Shown here: positions 44,189-52,490 of the stretch, in pieces
How positions within the stretch are numbered: position 1 is the stretch's first letter
How the letters are laid out: each line of letters opens with the position of its first letter
NCBI RefSeq assembly: GCF_001748145.1
Contig: NZ_BCQA01000001.1
Span: 4,304,501-4,368,500, forward strand
DNA from: Bosea sp. BIWAKO-01
GTDB taxonomy: Bacteria > Pseudomonadota > Alphaproteobacteria > Rhizobiales > Beijerinckiaceae
DNA length: 64,000 bases
Reading direction: 5' to 3'
Notes under the pieces: model-generated
What the model saw: only the letters and a program-made list of their open reading frames with translations
What the model was told of the DNA's origin: nothing
The model's database searches: none
Made by a program: the position numbers and the translations under genes

Positions 44189-45994
44189 ATGATTTCTATG
44201 TCTCTTCAATCGTCAACCGGGCGGCAGGAGCCGTTTCGAGCCGTTCTCGGCTTCACATTCCGGCACTGGGCGCGCCGACCAGGGCCGGTTCTCGGCGTTG
44301 CCGGTGCCATGATGGCGGCGACTGCCGCCGACCTGTTCATGCCGCTTTATGCCGGCCGCCTCGTCGATGCGGTGGCGGGCGAGGGTGCCAGCGCACTCGA
44401 TGCGGCGCTATGGGCGCTGGGCGCGATGCTCGCACTCGGTGCGGTCAGCGTGCTGTTCCGGCATCTCGGCTTCATCGGCATTACCGGCATGACGTTGCGC
44501 ACCATGAGCGAGACGGCGCAGGAGGCGTTCGCACGTCTGCAACGCTTCTCGACCGATTGGCACGCCAACAATTTCGCCGGTTCGACGGTGCGCAAGATCA
44601 CCCGCGGAATGTGGGCCCTCGACCTGCTGACCGATACGGTCCTGATCGCGCTGTTGCCGTCGCTCGTCGTGCTGGTGGGCACGACGGCACTTTTGGCATG
44701 GCATTGGCCGGCGATGGGCCTCGTCGTCTTCCTCGGCTCGGTGATCTATGTCGGTGTCACGATCGCGCTGTCGCTCAGCTATGTCGCGCCGGCTGCGCGG
44801 CTTGCCAATAGCTGGGACACGCGTGTCGGCGGTGCATTGGCTGATGCGATCTCCTGCAACCCGGTGGTCAAGGCCTATGGCGCCGAATTGCGCGAGGATG
44901 GTCGCCTGGCCGGCGTCCTGGCGAAATGGGCTCTCAGGACCCGCCGGACTTGGGTGCGCGGCACGACCTCGGGCACGGCCCAGCAGATCGTCCTGCTGGC
45001 GCTTCGCGCCGCGGTCATCGGCCTCGTCATCTGGCTTTGGGCCAACGGTCAGGCCACCCCGGGTGACGTCGCCTTCGTGCTGACCTCATACGCGGTCGTT
45101 CACGGCTATCTGCGCGATGTCGGCCAGCACGTGCACAATCTCCAGCGTTCGGTGAACGACATGGAGGAACTCGTCGCCATGCACGCCCATCCCTATGGCG
45201 TGCCCGATCGCCTGGGTGCCACCGACATGGTGGTGCCGGCGGGCGAGATCGCTTTCGAGCGGGTGACCTTCCATTATGGAGGTCATGTCGAGCCACTCTA
45301 TCGCGATTTCTCGCTGACGATCCGGGCTGGCGAAAAGGTGGGGCTGGTCGGGCGCTCCGGCTCCGGCAAGACGACCTTCGTCAAACTGGTGCAGCGGCTC
45401 TACGACGTCTCGGGCGGGCGCATCGCCATCGACGGACGCGATATCGCGGATGTGACGCAGACCTCCCTGCGGGCGCAGATCGCCATCGTGCAACAGGAGC
45501 CGGTGCTGTTCCACCGCTCGCTGGCGGAGAACATCGCCTATGCCAAGCCGGGCGCCTCGATGGCCCGGATTGTCCAGGCGGCGAAGCTCGCCAACGCGCA
45601 TGACTTCATCATGCGTCTGCCCAAGGGCTACGCGACGCTGGTCGGTGAGCGCGGCGTCAAGCTTTCGGGTGGCGAGCGCCAGCGTGTTGCGCTCGCGCGC
45701 GCCTTCCTGGCCGATGCGCCGATCCTGATCCTGGACGAGGCAACCTCGAGCCTCGATTCGGAATCGGAGGCGCTGATCCAGGAGGCGATGGAGCGCCTGA
45801 TGCAGGGGCGCACCACCATCGTCATTGCGCACCGGCTTTCGACGGTGCGGGCGATGGACCGCATCCTGGTCTTCGATCGCGGCAGGGTCGTCGAAGAAGG
45901 CAGCCACGAGGCGCTGCTGACCCGCGAGAACGGCGCCTATCGCGCGCTGTTCGAGAAACAGGTCAGCGAACTGGCAAAAGGTCTGGCGGCATAG
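44189..45994 (+). CDS. ABC exporter, fused membrane and ATPase domains
   Basis: A 601-residue half-transporter of the MsbA/multidrug type. The membrane domain has six helices (about 30-330), followed by the ATPase: Walker A GRSGSGKTT (388-396), signature LSGGERQRVALARA (492-505), Walker B ILILDEATSSLD (512-523) and the H-loop IVIAHRLSTV. It should work as a homodimer in the inner membrane. Substrate is not readable. Start is uncertain: ATG 44189, ATG 44198 or TTG 44162, none with a strong ribosome site. Confidence 0.9.
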   Translation: MISMSLQSSTGRQEPFRAVLGFTFRHWARRPGPVLGVAGAMMAATAADLFMPLYAGRLVDAVAGEGASALDAALWALGAMLALGAVSVLFRHLGFIGITGMTLRTMSETAQEAFARLQRFSTDWHANNFAGSTVRKITRGMWALDLLTDTVLIALLPSLVVLVGTTALLAWHWPAMGLVVFLGSVIYVGVTIALSLSYVAPAARLANSWDTRVGGALADAISCNPVVKAYGAELREDGRLAGVLAKWALRTRRTWVRGTTSGTAQQIVLLALRAAVIGLVIWLWANGQATPGDVAFVLTSYAVVHGYLRDVGQHVHNLQRSVNDMEELVAMHAHPYGVPDRLGATDMVVPAGEIAFERVTFHYGGHVEPLYRDFSLTIRAGEKVGLVGRSGSGKTTFVKLVQRLYDVSGGRIAIDGRDIADVTQTSLRAQIAIVQQEPVLFHRSLAENIAYAKPGASMARIVQAAKLANAHDFIMRLPKGYATLVGERGVKLSGGERQRVALARAFLADAPILILDEATSSLDSESEALIQEAMERLMQGRTTIVIAHRLSTVRAMDRILVFDRGRVVEEGSHEALLTRENGAYRALFEKQVSELAKGLAA

Positions 45995-46027
45995 GCCGCC
46001 AGCCCCCCCGGGGACGTGCTGTTCGTA

Positions 46028-46054
46028 TCATGGTCGGGCCTGTCCCGATCATGA
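46028..46054. terminator. Hairpin between convergent genes
   Basis: TCATGGTCGGG (46028-46038) pairs with CCCGATCATGA (46044-46054) with one mismatch. It lies between the plus-strand ABC exporter and the minus-strand GGCT-like gene and could end both transcripts, although no T tract is seen on either side. Confidence 0.35.
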
Positions 46055-46103
46055 CGCGTCCTCACCTGCCTGCGGGGGGCAAATCGAGAAGGTTCCGGGC
46101 GAC

Positions 46104-46622
46104 CTATTTCGGAGCCAGGGCTCGCGGCCGGACACCCGCGACGGGACCGGGCGGAAGCTCCGCGCTGACATCTGGATTCAACGACTTCATGTCGAGATTC
46201 GGTTTGGTCAGAAATCGATTCAGGCCTGTAACGTAAGCCTCTGGCAACGCCCAGTGTTTGGCGCTGGCGATGACGGTTTCCATATAGCCGGGGCGTGGCT
46301 TTCCGAGCGTGCCGCTGCGGCCGACATAGACCAGGGCTCGCTTGGCGCCGCCCTCGACGATGACCGGCTGGCTGATCTTCACATAGAGACCGCTGGCGAT
46401 GTCCTCGAACTTGTCGAGTGCGCGGATGTCGCCGAGCGAGCAATCCCAGAGCACGCCATGGACGGTCTCGCGCGGGTCGCGAACAGCCGAGGCATAGCCG
46501 TCGCTCGTCACGATGAAGCGATGGCGCGGCAGGCGCGCGAGACCAAGCGGCTTCGAACCGGGACAGCGCTTGGCCATCCCGGCGATGTCCATATTCAGAC
46601 CATAGGCGAAATAGAGGGGCAT
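46104..46622 (-). CDS. Gamma-glutamylcyclotransferase-like (GGCT/AIG2 fold) protein
   Basis: A 172-residue protein with the GGCT fold. The N-terminal YFAYGLNMD replaces the common YFAYGSNM loop, and Glu73 (DKFEDI) matches the catalytic acid. GVLWDCSLGDIRALDKFE is typical. The family cleaves gamma-glutamyl amines or peptides to 5-oxoproline. Substrate here is uncertain, as the Ser-to-Leu change in the loop is unusual. Four bases after the ivd stop on the same strand, so likely co-transcribed with ivd. Confidence 0.82.
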   Translation of the reverse strand: MPLYFAYGLNMDIAGMAKRCPGSKPLGLARLPRHRFIVTSDGYASAVRDPRETVHGVLWDCSLGDIRALDKFEDIASGLYVKISQPVIVEGGAKRALVYVGRSGTLGKPRPGYMETVIASAKHWALPEAYVTGLNRFLTKPNLDMKSLNPDVSAELPPGPVAGVRPRALAPK

Positions 46623-46626
46623 TGGC

Positions 46627-47799
46627 CTATTTCGTCTTCTGGAACAGCTCGCGGCCGATCAGCATGCGGCGGATCTCGCTGGTGCCGGCTCCGATCTCAT
46701 AGAGCTTTGCATCGCGCAGCAGGCGGCCGGTCGGATAATCGTTGATATAGCCGTTGCCGCCCAGAAGCTGGATGGCGTCGAGCGCGATCTGCGTCGCCTT
46801 CTCTGCCGCGATCAGGATGGCGCCGGCGGCATCCTCTCGCGTGGTCTCGCCGCGGTCGCAGGCCTTGGCGACGGCATACACATAGGCCTTGCAGGCATTC
46901 ATCATCACATACATGTCGGCGACCTTGCCCTGGACGAGCTGGAACTCGCCGATCGACTGGCCGAACTGCTTGCGCTCGTGGATATAAGGCATGACCACGT
47001 CCATGGCCGCCTGCATGATGCCGAGCGGCCCGGCCGAGAGCACAACGCGCTCATAGTCGAGCCCCGACATCAGCACGTTGACGCCGCGCCCGACTTGGCC
47101 GAGCACGTTTTCCTCCGGGACCTCGCACGCCTCGAAGACGAGCTCGCAGGTGTCCGAACCGCGCATGCCGAGCTTGTCGAGCTTCTGGGCGGTCGAGAAG
47201 CCCTTCATGCCCTTCTCGATCAGGAAGGCGGTGATGCCCTTCGCGCCGGCGGCGGGGTCGGTCTTGGCGTAGACCACCAGCGTCTCGGCGATCGGGCCGT
47301 TGGTGATCCACATCTTGTTGCCGGTGATGACGTAGCGGTCGCCCTTCTTCTCGGCCCGTGTCTTCATCGAGACCACGTCCGAGCCGGCGCCGGGCTCGGA
47401 CATCGCGAGCGATCCGACATGCTCGCCCGAGATCAGCTTTGGAAGGTACTTCGCCTTCTGCGCGGCATTGCCGTTGCGGGCGATCTGGTTGACGCACAGA
47501 TTAGAGTGGGCACCGTAGCTCAGGCCGACCGAGGCGGAGGCCCGACTGACCTCCTCGATCGCCACGACATGCTCGAGATAGCCGAGGCCAGCGCCGCCAT
47601 CCTCTTCCTTCACCGTGATGCCATGCAGGCCGAGCGCGCCCATCTCCGGCCAGAGGTCACGTGGAAACTGGTTCGAGCGGTCGATCTCCTCGGCGCGCGG
47701 CGCGATCTTCTCCTGCGCGAAGGCGTGGACCGTGTCGCGGATCGCATCGGCGGTCTCGCCGAGATCGAAATTGAACGGGCGCGGGGCGTTGGCGAGCAT
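46627..47799 (-). CDS. ivd: Isovaleryl-CoA dehydrogenase
   Basis: A 390-residue acyl-CoA dehydrogenase. The catalytic base Glu250 in [12 protein letters not shown] is at the position characteristic of isovaleryl-CoA dehydrogenase rather than the C-terminal site of short-chain enzymes. [22 protein letters not shown] and [20 protein letters not shown] (FAD and substrate regions) are conserved. It oxidises isovaleryl-CoA to 3-methylcrotonyl-CoA in leucine breakdown, the substrate of MccAB encoded further down the window. ATG 47799 has GGGAGG upstream. Confidence 0.92.
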   Translation of the reverse strand: MLANAPRPFNFDLGETADAIRDTVHAFAQEKIAPRAEEIDRSNQFPRDLWPEMGALGLHGITVKEEDGGAGLGYLEHVVAIEEVSRASASVGLSYGAHSNLCVNQIARNGNAAQKAKYLPKLISGEHVGSLAMSEPGAGSDVVSMKTRAEKKGDRYVITGNKMWITNGPIAETLVVYAKTDPAAGAKGITAFLIEKGMKGFSTAQKLDKLGMRGSDTCELVFEACEVPEENVLGQVGRGVNVLMSGLDYERVVLSAGPLGIMQAAMDVVMPYIHERKQFGQSIGEFQLVQGKVADMYVMMNACKAYVYAVAKACDRGETTREDAAGAILIAAEKATQIALDAIQLLGGNGYINDYPTGRLLRDAKLYEIGAGTSEIRRMLIGRELFQKTK

Positions 47800-47980
47800 G
47801 GTGGCCTCCCGGAAGACGCCGCGCATGGGGCACGGCTTTGCAGCGTTATAGCGCGCTTTGCGGCCCTGTCAGGCTGTTCCAGCGCGATCTCCCGGATGGG
47901 CGTGGCCACACCGGCGGGTGATCTGCCATGCCGCTCGCTGCCGGCAGCGGAGAGGGGCGGGAGCGTCGACACTCGATTTA

Positions 47981-48008
47981 CATATCCTATCCCCCTGGAT
48001 AGGATATG
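47981..48008. promoter_or_regulatory. dmeR: Perfect palindromic operator of the dmeRF operon
   Basis: CATATCCTATCC (47981-47992) and GGATAGGATATG (47997-48008) form a perfect 12-bp inverted repeat around CCCT, giving an AT-rich dyad with a C/G run in the middle. That layout is what RcnR/DmeR-type repressors recognise. It ends just before the dmeR coding region and contains an ATG at 48006. Confidence 0.8.
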
Positions 48009-48011
48009 AAC

Positions 48012-48278
48012 ATGAGCCACGTACATGATCCCGATATCGTCAAACGGCTGCGCCGGGCGCAGGGCCATCTCGACACCGTCGTGAAGATGCTCGGGGGAGG
48101 GCGCGAGGTGCCGGAGGTGGTGCAGCAGCTCCAGGCGGTCGAAAAGGCGCTGGAGAAGGTCAAGATGCTGCTGATCTTCGACCATATCGACCATCACCTG
48201 TTCGAGACGACAGGCACGCAGACACCCGAGACGCGGCGCTCGATCGAGAGCCTGAAGGCGCTGACCAAGTATCTTTGA
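48012..48278 (+). CDS. dmeR: DmeR, RcnR/CsoR-family Co/Ni-responsive repressor
   Basis: An 88-residue all-helical CsoR/RcnR-family protein. The N-terminal MSHVHDPDIVKRLRRAQGHL and the FDHIDHHLFE segment near residues 56-65 provide histidines for Co/Ni binding. The conserved Cys of many CsoR/RcnR proteins is replaced in the sequence GGGREVPEVVQQL, as I would expect for a His-based DmeR. Start 48012 has AGGA seven bases upstream; ATG 48006 is too close to it. The gene precedes dmeF by 19 bases, matching the DmeRF operons of rhizobia. Confidence 0.88.
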   Translation: MSHVHDPDIVKRLRRAQGHLDTVVKMLGGGREVPEVVQQLQAVEKALEKVKMLLIFDHIDHHLFETTGTQTPETRRSIESLKALTKYL

Positions 48279-48297
48279 ACCAACCGGAGTTCCTGCC

Positions 48298-49278
48298 ATG
48301 TCCGAACTGGCCAGCCTGACGCTGCGTCACGAGCATGTCTTCCTCGGCTCCGATCATCAGGAGAACGAGCGGCGCACCTGGATCGTCATTGCGCTGACCA
48401 CGATCATGATGGTCGGCGAGATCGTCGCCGGTACGCTGTTCGGTTCAATGGCGCTCGTCGCCGATGGCTGGCACATGTCGACCCATGCGGCGGCGTTGCT
48501 GATCGCGGCTCTCGCCTATCGCTTTGCGCGGCGCCATGCCCGCGACCCACGTTTCAGCTTCGGCACCGGCAAGCTCGGCGATCTCGCGGCTTTCGCAAGC
48601 GCGCTCGTCCTGGCGCTGGTCGCTCTCTTCATCGGCTGGGAATCGGTGATGCGGCTCGTCCAGCCGGTGCCGATCGTCTTCGGGCAGGCGATTGCCGTCG
48701 CGGTTCTGGGCCTTGCGGTCAATCTCGCCAGTGCCTGGTTGCTGAAGGGCGAGCACGGACATGACCATGGCCCTGCGCATCACCATCACCATCATGCCCA
48801 TGGTGGCGCGGACCACGATCACCATCATGACCACAACGCCGGGAGTGGGCGGGATCATAATCTGCAGGCGGCCTATCTGCACGTGCTGGCGGATGCTTTC
48901 ACCTCCGTGCTTGCAATCGTCGCGCTGCTCGGCGGCAGCCTTTATGGCTGGGTCTGGCTCGACCCGGCGATGGGCATCGTCGGTGCGTTGGTGATCGCAC
49001 ATTGGTCGTTCGGATTGCTGCGCGCTTCGGGAGCGGTGCTGCTCGACACTGTGCCCGATAAGGCTCTCGCCGCCGGGATCGAGGCGCGGCTCACCGCCGA
49101 AGGCGCGGAGGTCGCAGACCTGCATCTCTGGCAGGTCGGGCCGGGGCATTGCTCGGCGATCGTCTCGGTCGTGGCCACCCATCCGAAGCCGCCCGCAGCG
49201 TACAAGGCGCTACTCGCCGGGCTGCCGATGCTGTCCCATGTCACCGTCGAGGTGAACCCGCGGGTCGCCGCGCTGTGA
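48298..49278 (+). CDS. dmeF: DmeF, cation diffusion facilitator for Co/Ni efflux
   Basis: A 326-residue CDF-family inner-membrane transporter. The N-terminus LRHEHVFLGSDHQENERRTW is DmeF-specific. Metal-site residues are on helix 2 (Asp56, ALVADGWHMSTHA) and helix 5 (His195/Asp199, HVLADAF). A His-rich cytoplasmic loop (about 153-187, with runs of H) lies between helices 4 and 5, and the C-terminal metal-chaperone-like domain is intact. It exports Co and Ni (family knowledge). Controlled with dmeR by the upstream palindrome. Confidence 0.93.
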   Translation: MSELASLTLRHEHVFLGSDHQENERRTWIVIALTTIMMVGEIVAGTLFGSMALVADGWHMSTHAAALLIAALAYRFARRHARDPRFSFGTGKLGDLAAFASALVLALVALFIGWESVMRLVQPVPIVFGQAIAVAVLGLAVNLASAWLLKGEHGHDHGPAHHHHHHAHGGADHDHHHDHNAGSGRDHNLQAAYLHVLADAFTSVLAIVALLGGSLYGWVWLDPAMGIVGALVIAHWSFGLLRASGAVLLDTVPDKALAAGIEARLTAEGAEVADLHLWQVGPGHCSAIVSVVATHPKPPAAYKALLAGLPMLSHVTVEVNPRVAAL

Positions 49279-49302
49279 GGCATCAGGAGCCCGCCCCGGG
49301 GC

Positions 49303-50298
49303 TCAGTGGATCATGTCGCGGCGCTTGAGCAGCAGATACACGCTGAGAGCCGCCAGTGCGCACAGGATCACGACATAGACGAAGCCCCATTCGTTCTCGA
49401 GGAAGGGCAGGCCTTTGGTGTTGACGCCGAACAGGCCGGTGATCAGCGTTGCCGGCATCAGCGTCGCGGTCAGGATCGAGAGCACATAGAGATGGCTGTT
49501 GGTCTGGGCAGTCAGGCGCGAGGCAATCTCGTCCTGCAGCAGGCGGGCGCGTTGCTGCACGATCTGGACGTCGGTCAGCATGGTGTCGACGCGCTGCAGC
49601 AGGCGGCTTGCGGCGCTCTTCACGGTCTCTGGCGCAGCCCGCGTCGAGGCATTCTCGGAGAAGCGACGGAAGAGCTGATGCAGGCCGTTGAGCTGGCGGT
49701 GCAGCCTCACCGTCCGCCGGCGGATCAACCCTAACCGGCGCGCCTCGTCGCTCACGCGCTCGTCGATGACATGATCCTCGATCGAGTCGGTGTCCTCTGT
49801 CAGTTGCATCACCGCTTCGGCCACATCCTCGATGACGAACTCGATGATGCGCTCGAACAGCATCACCGGCGAGCTCGCCCGGTAGCCGCCCTCCAATGCG
49901 TCGCGCGTCAGACGCGTCGCCTGCATGGCCTGTCGTCGACCTGTCAGCAGGAACCGGTCGGCGATGATCCAGTGCAGCATGCCCATTTCGTCGGCGGGGC
50001 TGTCGACCTCGCGGATCTGGTCGAAGGTAATGCCCCAGGCAAAATCGCGATTGTGATGGAGGCGCTGATGATCGTCCTGGGTCAGGAACAGGGTCTGCGC
50101 CTCGGCGGGCAGGGCGGTGCAATCGGCGACCCATTGCTTGGCGCGGCCATGCACGAGATCGAGATGGATCCAGACGAACTCGGCCTCGGGGAGGGCAAGG
50201 TCGGGCATCTCGCGGCGAGGAAGGAGATGCGCACGGCCGTCGGAATCAAAATGGTAGACCCAGACGAACCCGGCCCGGGATTGCAGATCATGGAGCAT
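49303..50298 (-). CDS. CorA/ZntB-type divalent cation transporter
   Basis: A 331-residue CorA-superfamily protein. A large N-terminal cytoplasmic domain and long helix lead to two C-terminal helices with GLFGVNTKGLPFLENEWGF. The GVN loop rather than the GMN of classic Mg channels, with GLP following, is typical of ZntB. It could move zinc or another divalent ion. Start: ATG 50298 is preferred; an in-frame GTG at 50307 has no ribosome site. Its stop overlaps a small hairpin shared with dmeF's end. Confidence 0.88.
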   Translation of the reverse strand: MLHDLQSRAGFVWVYHFDSDGRAHLLPRREMPDLALPEAEFVWIHLDLVHGRAKQWVADCTALPAEAQTLFLTQDDHQRLHHNRDFAWGITFDQIREVDSPADEMGMLHWIIADRFLLTGRRQAMQATRLTRDALEGGYRASSPVMLFERIIEFVIEDVAEAVMQLTEDTDSIEDHVIDERVSDEARRLGLIRRRTVRLHRQLNGLHQLFRRFSENASTRAAPETVKSAASRLLQRVDTMLTDVQIVQQRARLLQDEIASRLTAQTNSHLYVLSILTATLMPATLITGLFGVNTKGLPFLENEWGFVYVVILCALAALSVYLLLKRRDMIH

Positions 50299-50403
50299 TC
50301 CGGCCACGCCCTGGCGGGCGATTTCTCATGAGAGGTTGCGCTGCCCGGGATCAGGGCGCGCGTCTCATGACAGCTTCGTGACAGCGCAATGGGTGCCGCA
50401 AAG

Positions 50404-51372
50404 TCAATCGCGGGCGAGGGAGCCGGTCACTTGTGGATCGCGGTTGGCGGTCGCCTTGCCCGGGACGCGCGCGGGAGGCAGCATCTTGAGCGTCGCGCCG
50501 CCGGCAGCCTGAGGAGCCTTGGAGCCGGCCGATGTCGCAGGCGCGCGGTTGCCGGCCACTTTCGGTTCGCCACCCCGCCACTTCCGGGCGCCGATGTCGA
50601 AACGGCCCTCGCGCCAGGCCGCGAATTCCCGCTCGGAGCCGAAGAAGGCGTTGCGGTCGACGTCGCCGGTTATGCCGGGCACGCGTCCTGTGGTGGTGAA
50701 CTGCCAGAATTCCCATTTGCTGCGCTCATAGCGGTGGCGCAGCGGGGCCGCGGTCGAGCGCAGCCAGTAGGGATGATCGTTGAACTCGCCTTCCAGCACA
50801 TCCTCGTGGAAGGTGATGTCGGTATAGATGATCGGCTTCTTGCCAGTGTGTTCCTGCAGGCCCTTCAGCATCTCGCTGATCTTGGCGAGCGCCTTCTCGC
50901 GCGGGATCTTCTTGCCGCAGTTCTCCGACTCGCCGTTCCATTCGACATCGAGCACAGGCGGCAGGGCATCCGGGTCCTTCGGGATATGGCGCTTGAACCA
51001 GCGCACCTGGTCCTTGGCCGGGCGGCACCAATACACGAAATGGTAGGCGCCGCGCGCTACGCCGGCCTTCTTCGCCCCCTCCCAGTTCTTGCGGAAGTTA
51101 GGGTCGAGGTGGTCGCCACCCTCGGTCGACTTGATGAAGGCAAAGCGGGTGCCGGCATCCTTGACCTTGGCCCAGTCGATCTCGCCCTGCCAGCGCGAGA
51201 TGTCGATGCCCTGGATAGCCTGGCGGCGTGCATCGCGGACGCCGTGATGGGGCGAGGCGTCGCCCTTCTTGGGATAGAGCGCGAGGGCAGGGCCGGAGCA
51301 GCCGAGTGCAAGGCCGAGAACTGCAAGAAAGCACCGCAGTCCCTTGTAATCGGTCTTCATACGCGCCGGCAT
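50404..51372 (-). CDS. GH25 lysozyme-like muramidase, paralogue A
   Basis: A 322-residue secreted GH25 (Cellosyl/AcmA-type) glycoside hydrolase. A signal peptide (FLAVLGLALGCSGPALA) precedes the barrel. IQGIDISRWQGEIDW carries the first catalytic-site Asp, and the D-x-E pair is in PPVLDVEWNG. FWQFTTTGRVPGI ends the barrel. A roughly 60-residue low-complexity tail (Ala/Pro/Gly-rich) follows. ATG 51372 has AGGAGG five bases upstream, beating an upstream ATG at 51387. It should cleave peptidoglycan in the periplasm or outside. Next to a close paralogue. Confidence 0.9.
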   Translation of the reverse strand: MPARMKTDYKGLRCFLAVLGLALGCSGPALALYPKKGDASPHHGVRDARRQAIQGIDISRWQGEIDWAKVKDAGTRFAFIKSTEGGDHLDPNFRKNWEGAKKAGVARGAYHFVYWCRPAKDQVRWFKRHIPKDPDALPPVLDVEWNGESENCGKKIPREKALAKISEMLKGLQEHTGKKPIIYTDITFHEDVLEGEFNDHPYWLRSTAAPLRHRYERSKWEFWQFTTTGRVPGITGDVDRNAFFGSEREFAAWREGRFDIGARKWRGGEPKVAGNRAPATSAGSKAPQAAGGATLKMLPPARVPGKATANRDPQVTGSLARD

Positions 51373-51480
51373 CCGCCCCTCCTGCATGCAAACAGTGGTG
51401 CGGTAGTCGTGGTTAAGGCGCGGTAAGCGTTCGCTCGGATGCGAGCGGATGATTTCAGGGTTGGTTAACCGGCGGGCCTG

Positions 51481-52428
51481 CTATCCGCCGATCTGCAGCG
51501 AGGACGGCACCGGCTGCAACGCGCCGGGGATGACCGGGGTGGGCGGAGCCTGGCTGACCGGAGGCTCGAATTCCGGATCATTGACGATGCTGGGGCTGGG
51601 TTGCGCCGGAGAGGCGCGCCGCTTGGTCCACTGCCTCCGGCCGATGTCGAACTCGCCGTTGATCCAGCCGATGAACTGCTCTTCGTCGCCGAAGAATGCG
51701 TTGCGGTCGACATCGCCCCTGATGCCGGGCACGCGGCCGGTCGTGGTGAATTGCCAGAAGGCCCAGGGGCGGTTCTCGTAGCGCGTCTCGGGCTTCGCTG
51801 CCGTCGAGCGGATCCAGTAGGGATAATCGTTGAACTGCCCTTCCAGCACGTCCTTGTGGAAGGTGATGTCGGTATAGATGATCGGCTTCTTGCCGGTGAG
51901 CTGCTCGAGCTCGGTCAGCATCAGCTGGATCTTCTCCAGTGCCAGCGAGCGGTCGATCTTCTGCGGGCAGGTCTTGGAATGGCCGTTCCACTCGACATCG
52001 AGCACCGGCGGCAAGGCGCCGGGGTCGTTCGGGATGTGCTGCTTGAACCAGACCGCCTGCTCATGGGCGGGGCGGCACCAGAAGACGAAGTGGTAGGCTC
52101 CGCGCGGCACGCCGGCCCGGCGCGCGCCTTCCCAGTTGCGCAGAAAGGAGGGGTCGATGTGGTCGCCGCCCTCTGTCGCCTTCATGTAGACGAAGCGGGT
52201 ACCGGCTCCCTTGACAGCTGCCCAGTCGATCTCGCCCTGCCAGCGCGAGATATCGATACCCTGGACGGGATAGTTCAGGGCGCTCGCGACGCCGGGATGC
52301 GGCCGGGCATCGCCCTTCTGCGGATATCGGCCCTCAAAAGCCACGCAGCCGCCAAGGACCGCGAGCGCGGCAGCGGCGACGGCGAGAAATGGGGCTGAAC
52401 GGAGGCGAAACATGCGACGGGCGATCAT
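51481..52428 (-). CDS. GH25 lysozyme-like lipoprotein, paralogue B
   Basis: A 315-residue GH25 enzyme closely related to its downstream neighbour: the same GIDISRWQGEIDW, PPVLDVEWNG, GKKPIIYTDITFH and FTTTGRVPGI blocks. It differs at the N-terminus, where AVLGGC forms a lipobox, so this copy is probably lipid-anchored. Start is ATG 52428 or ATG 52413, without a strong ribosome site. A Pro-rich C-terminal tail (about 275-315) replaces the Ala/Gly tail of paralogue A. The 108-base gap between the two contains TTAACC twice. Confidence 0.9.
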   Translation of the reverse strand: MIARRMFRLRSAPFLAVAAAALAVLGGCVAFEGRYPQKGDARPHPGVASALNYPVQGIDISRWQGEIDWAAVKGAGTRFVYMKATEGGDHIDPSFLRNWEGARRAGVPRGAYHFVFWCRPAHEQAVWFKQHIPNDPGALPPVLDVEWNGHSKTCPQKIDRSLALEKIQLMLTELEQLTGKKPIIYTDITFHKDVLEGQFNDYPYWIRSTAAKPETRYENRPWAFWQFTTTGRVPGIRGDVDRNAFFGDEEQFIGWINGEFDIGRRQWTKRRASPAQPSPSIVNDPEFEPPVSQAPPTPVIPGALQPVPSSLQIGG

Positions 52429-52490
52429 CTCGCGGAGAATTGCGGAGAAAACTTGACGCCCGGTTTACGTTACCGAAGTTTTCGCGTTCG

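Noticed and set aside
44102..44190. A third copy of the dispersed 101-bp repeat before the ABC exporter
   Set aside because: Only a 12-base TTCGCATCGGC-type match is shared; not enough to call a copy.
46978..48009. A 343-codon plus-strand frame opposite ivd
   Set aside because: Antisense shadow of isovaleryl-CoA dehydrogenase, with no ribosome site or domain.
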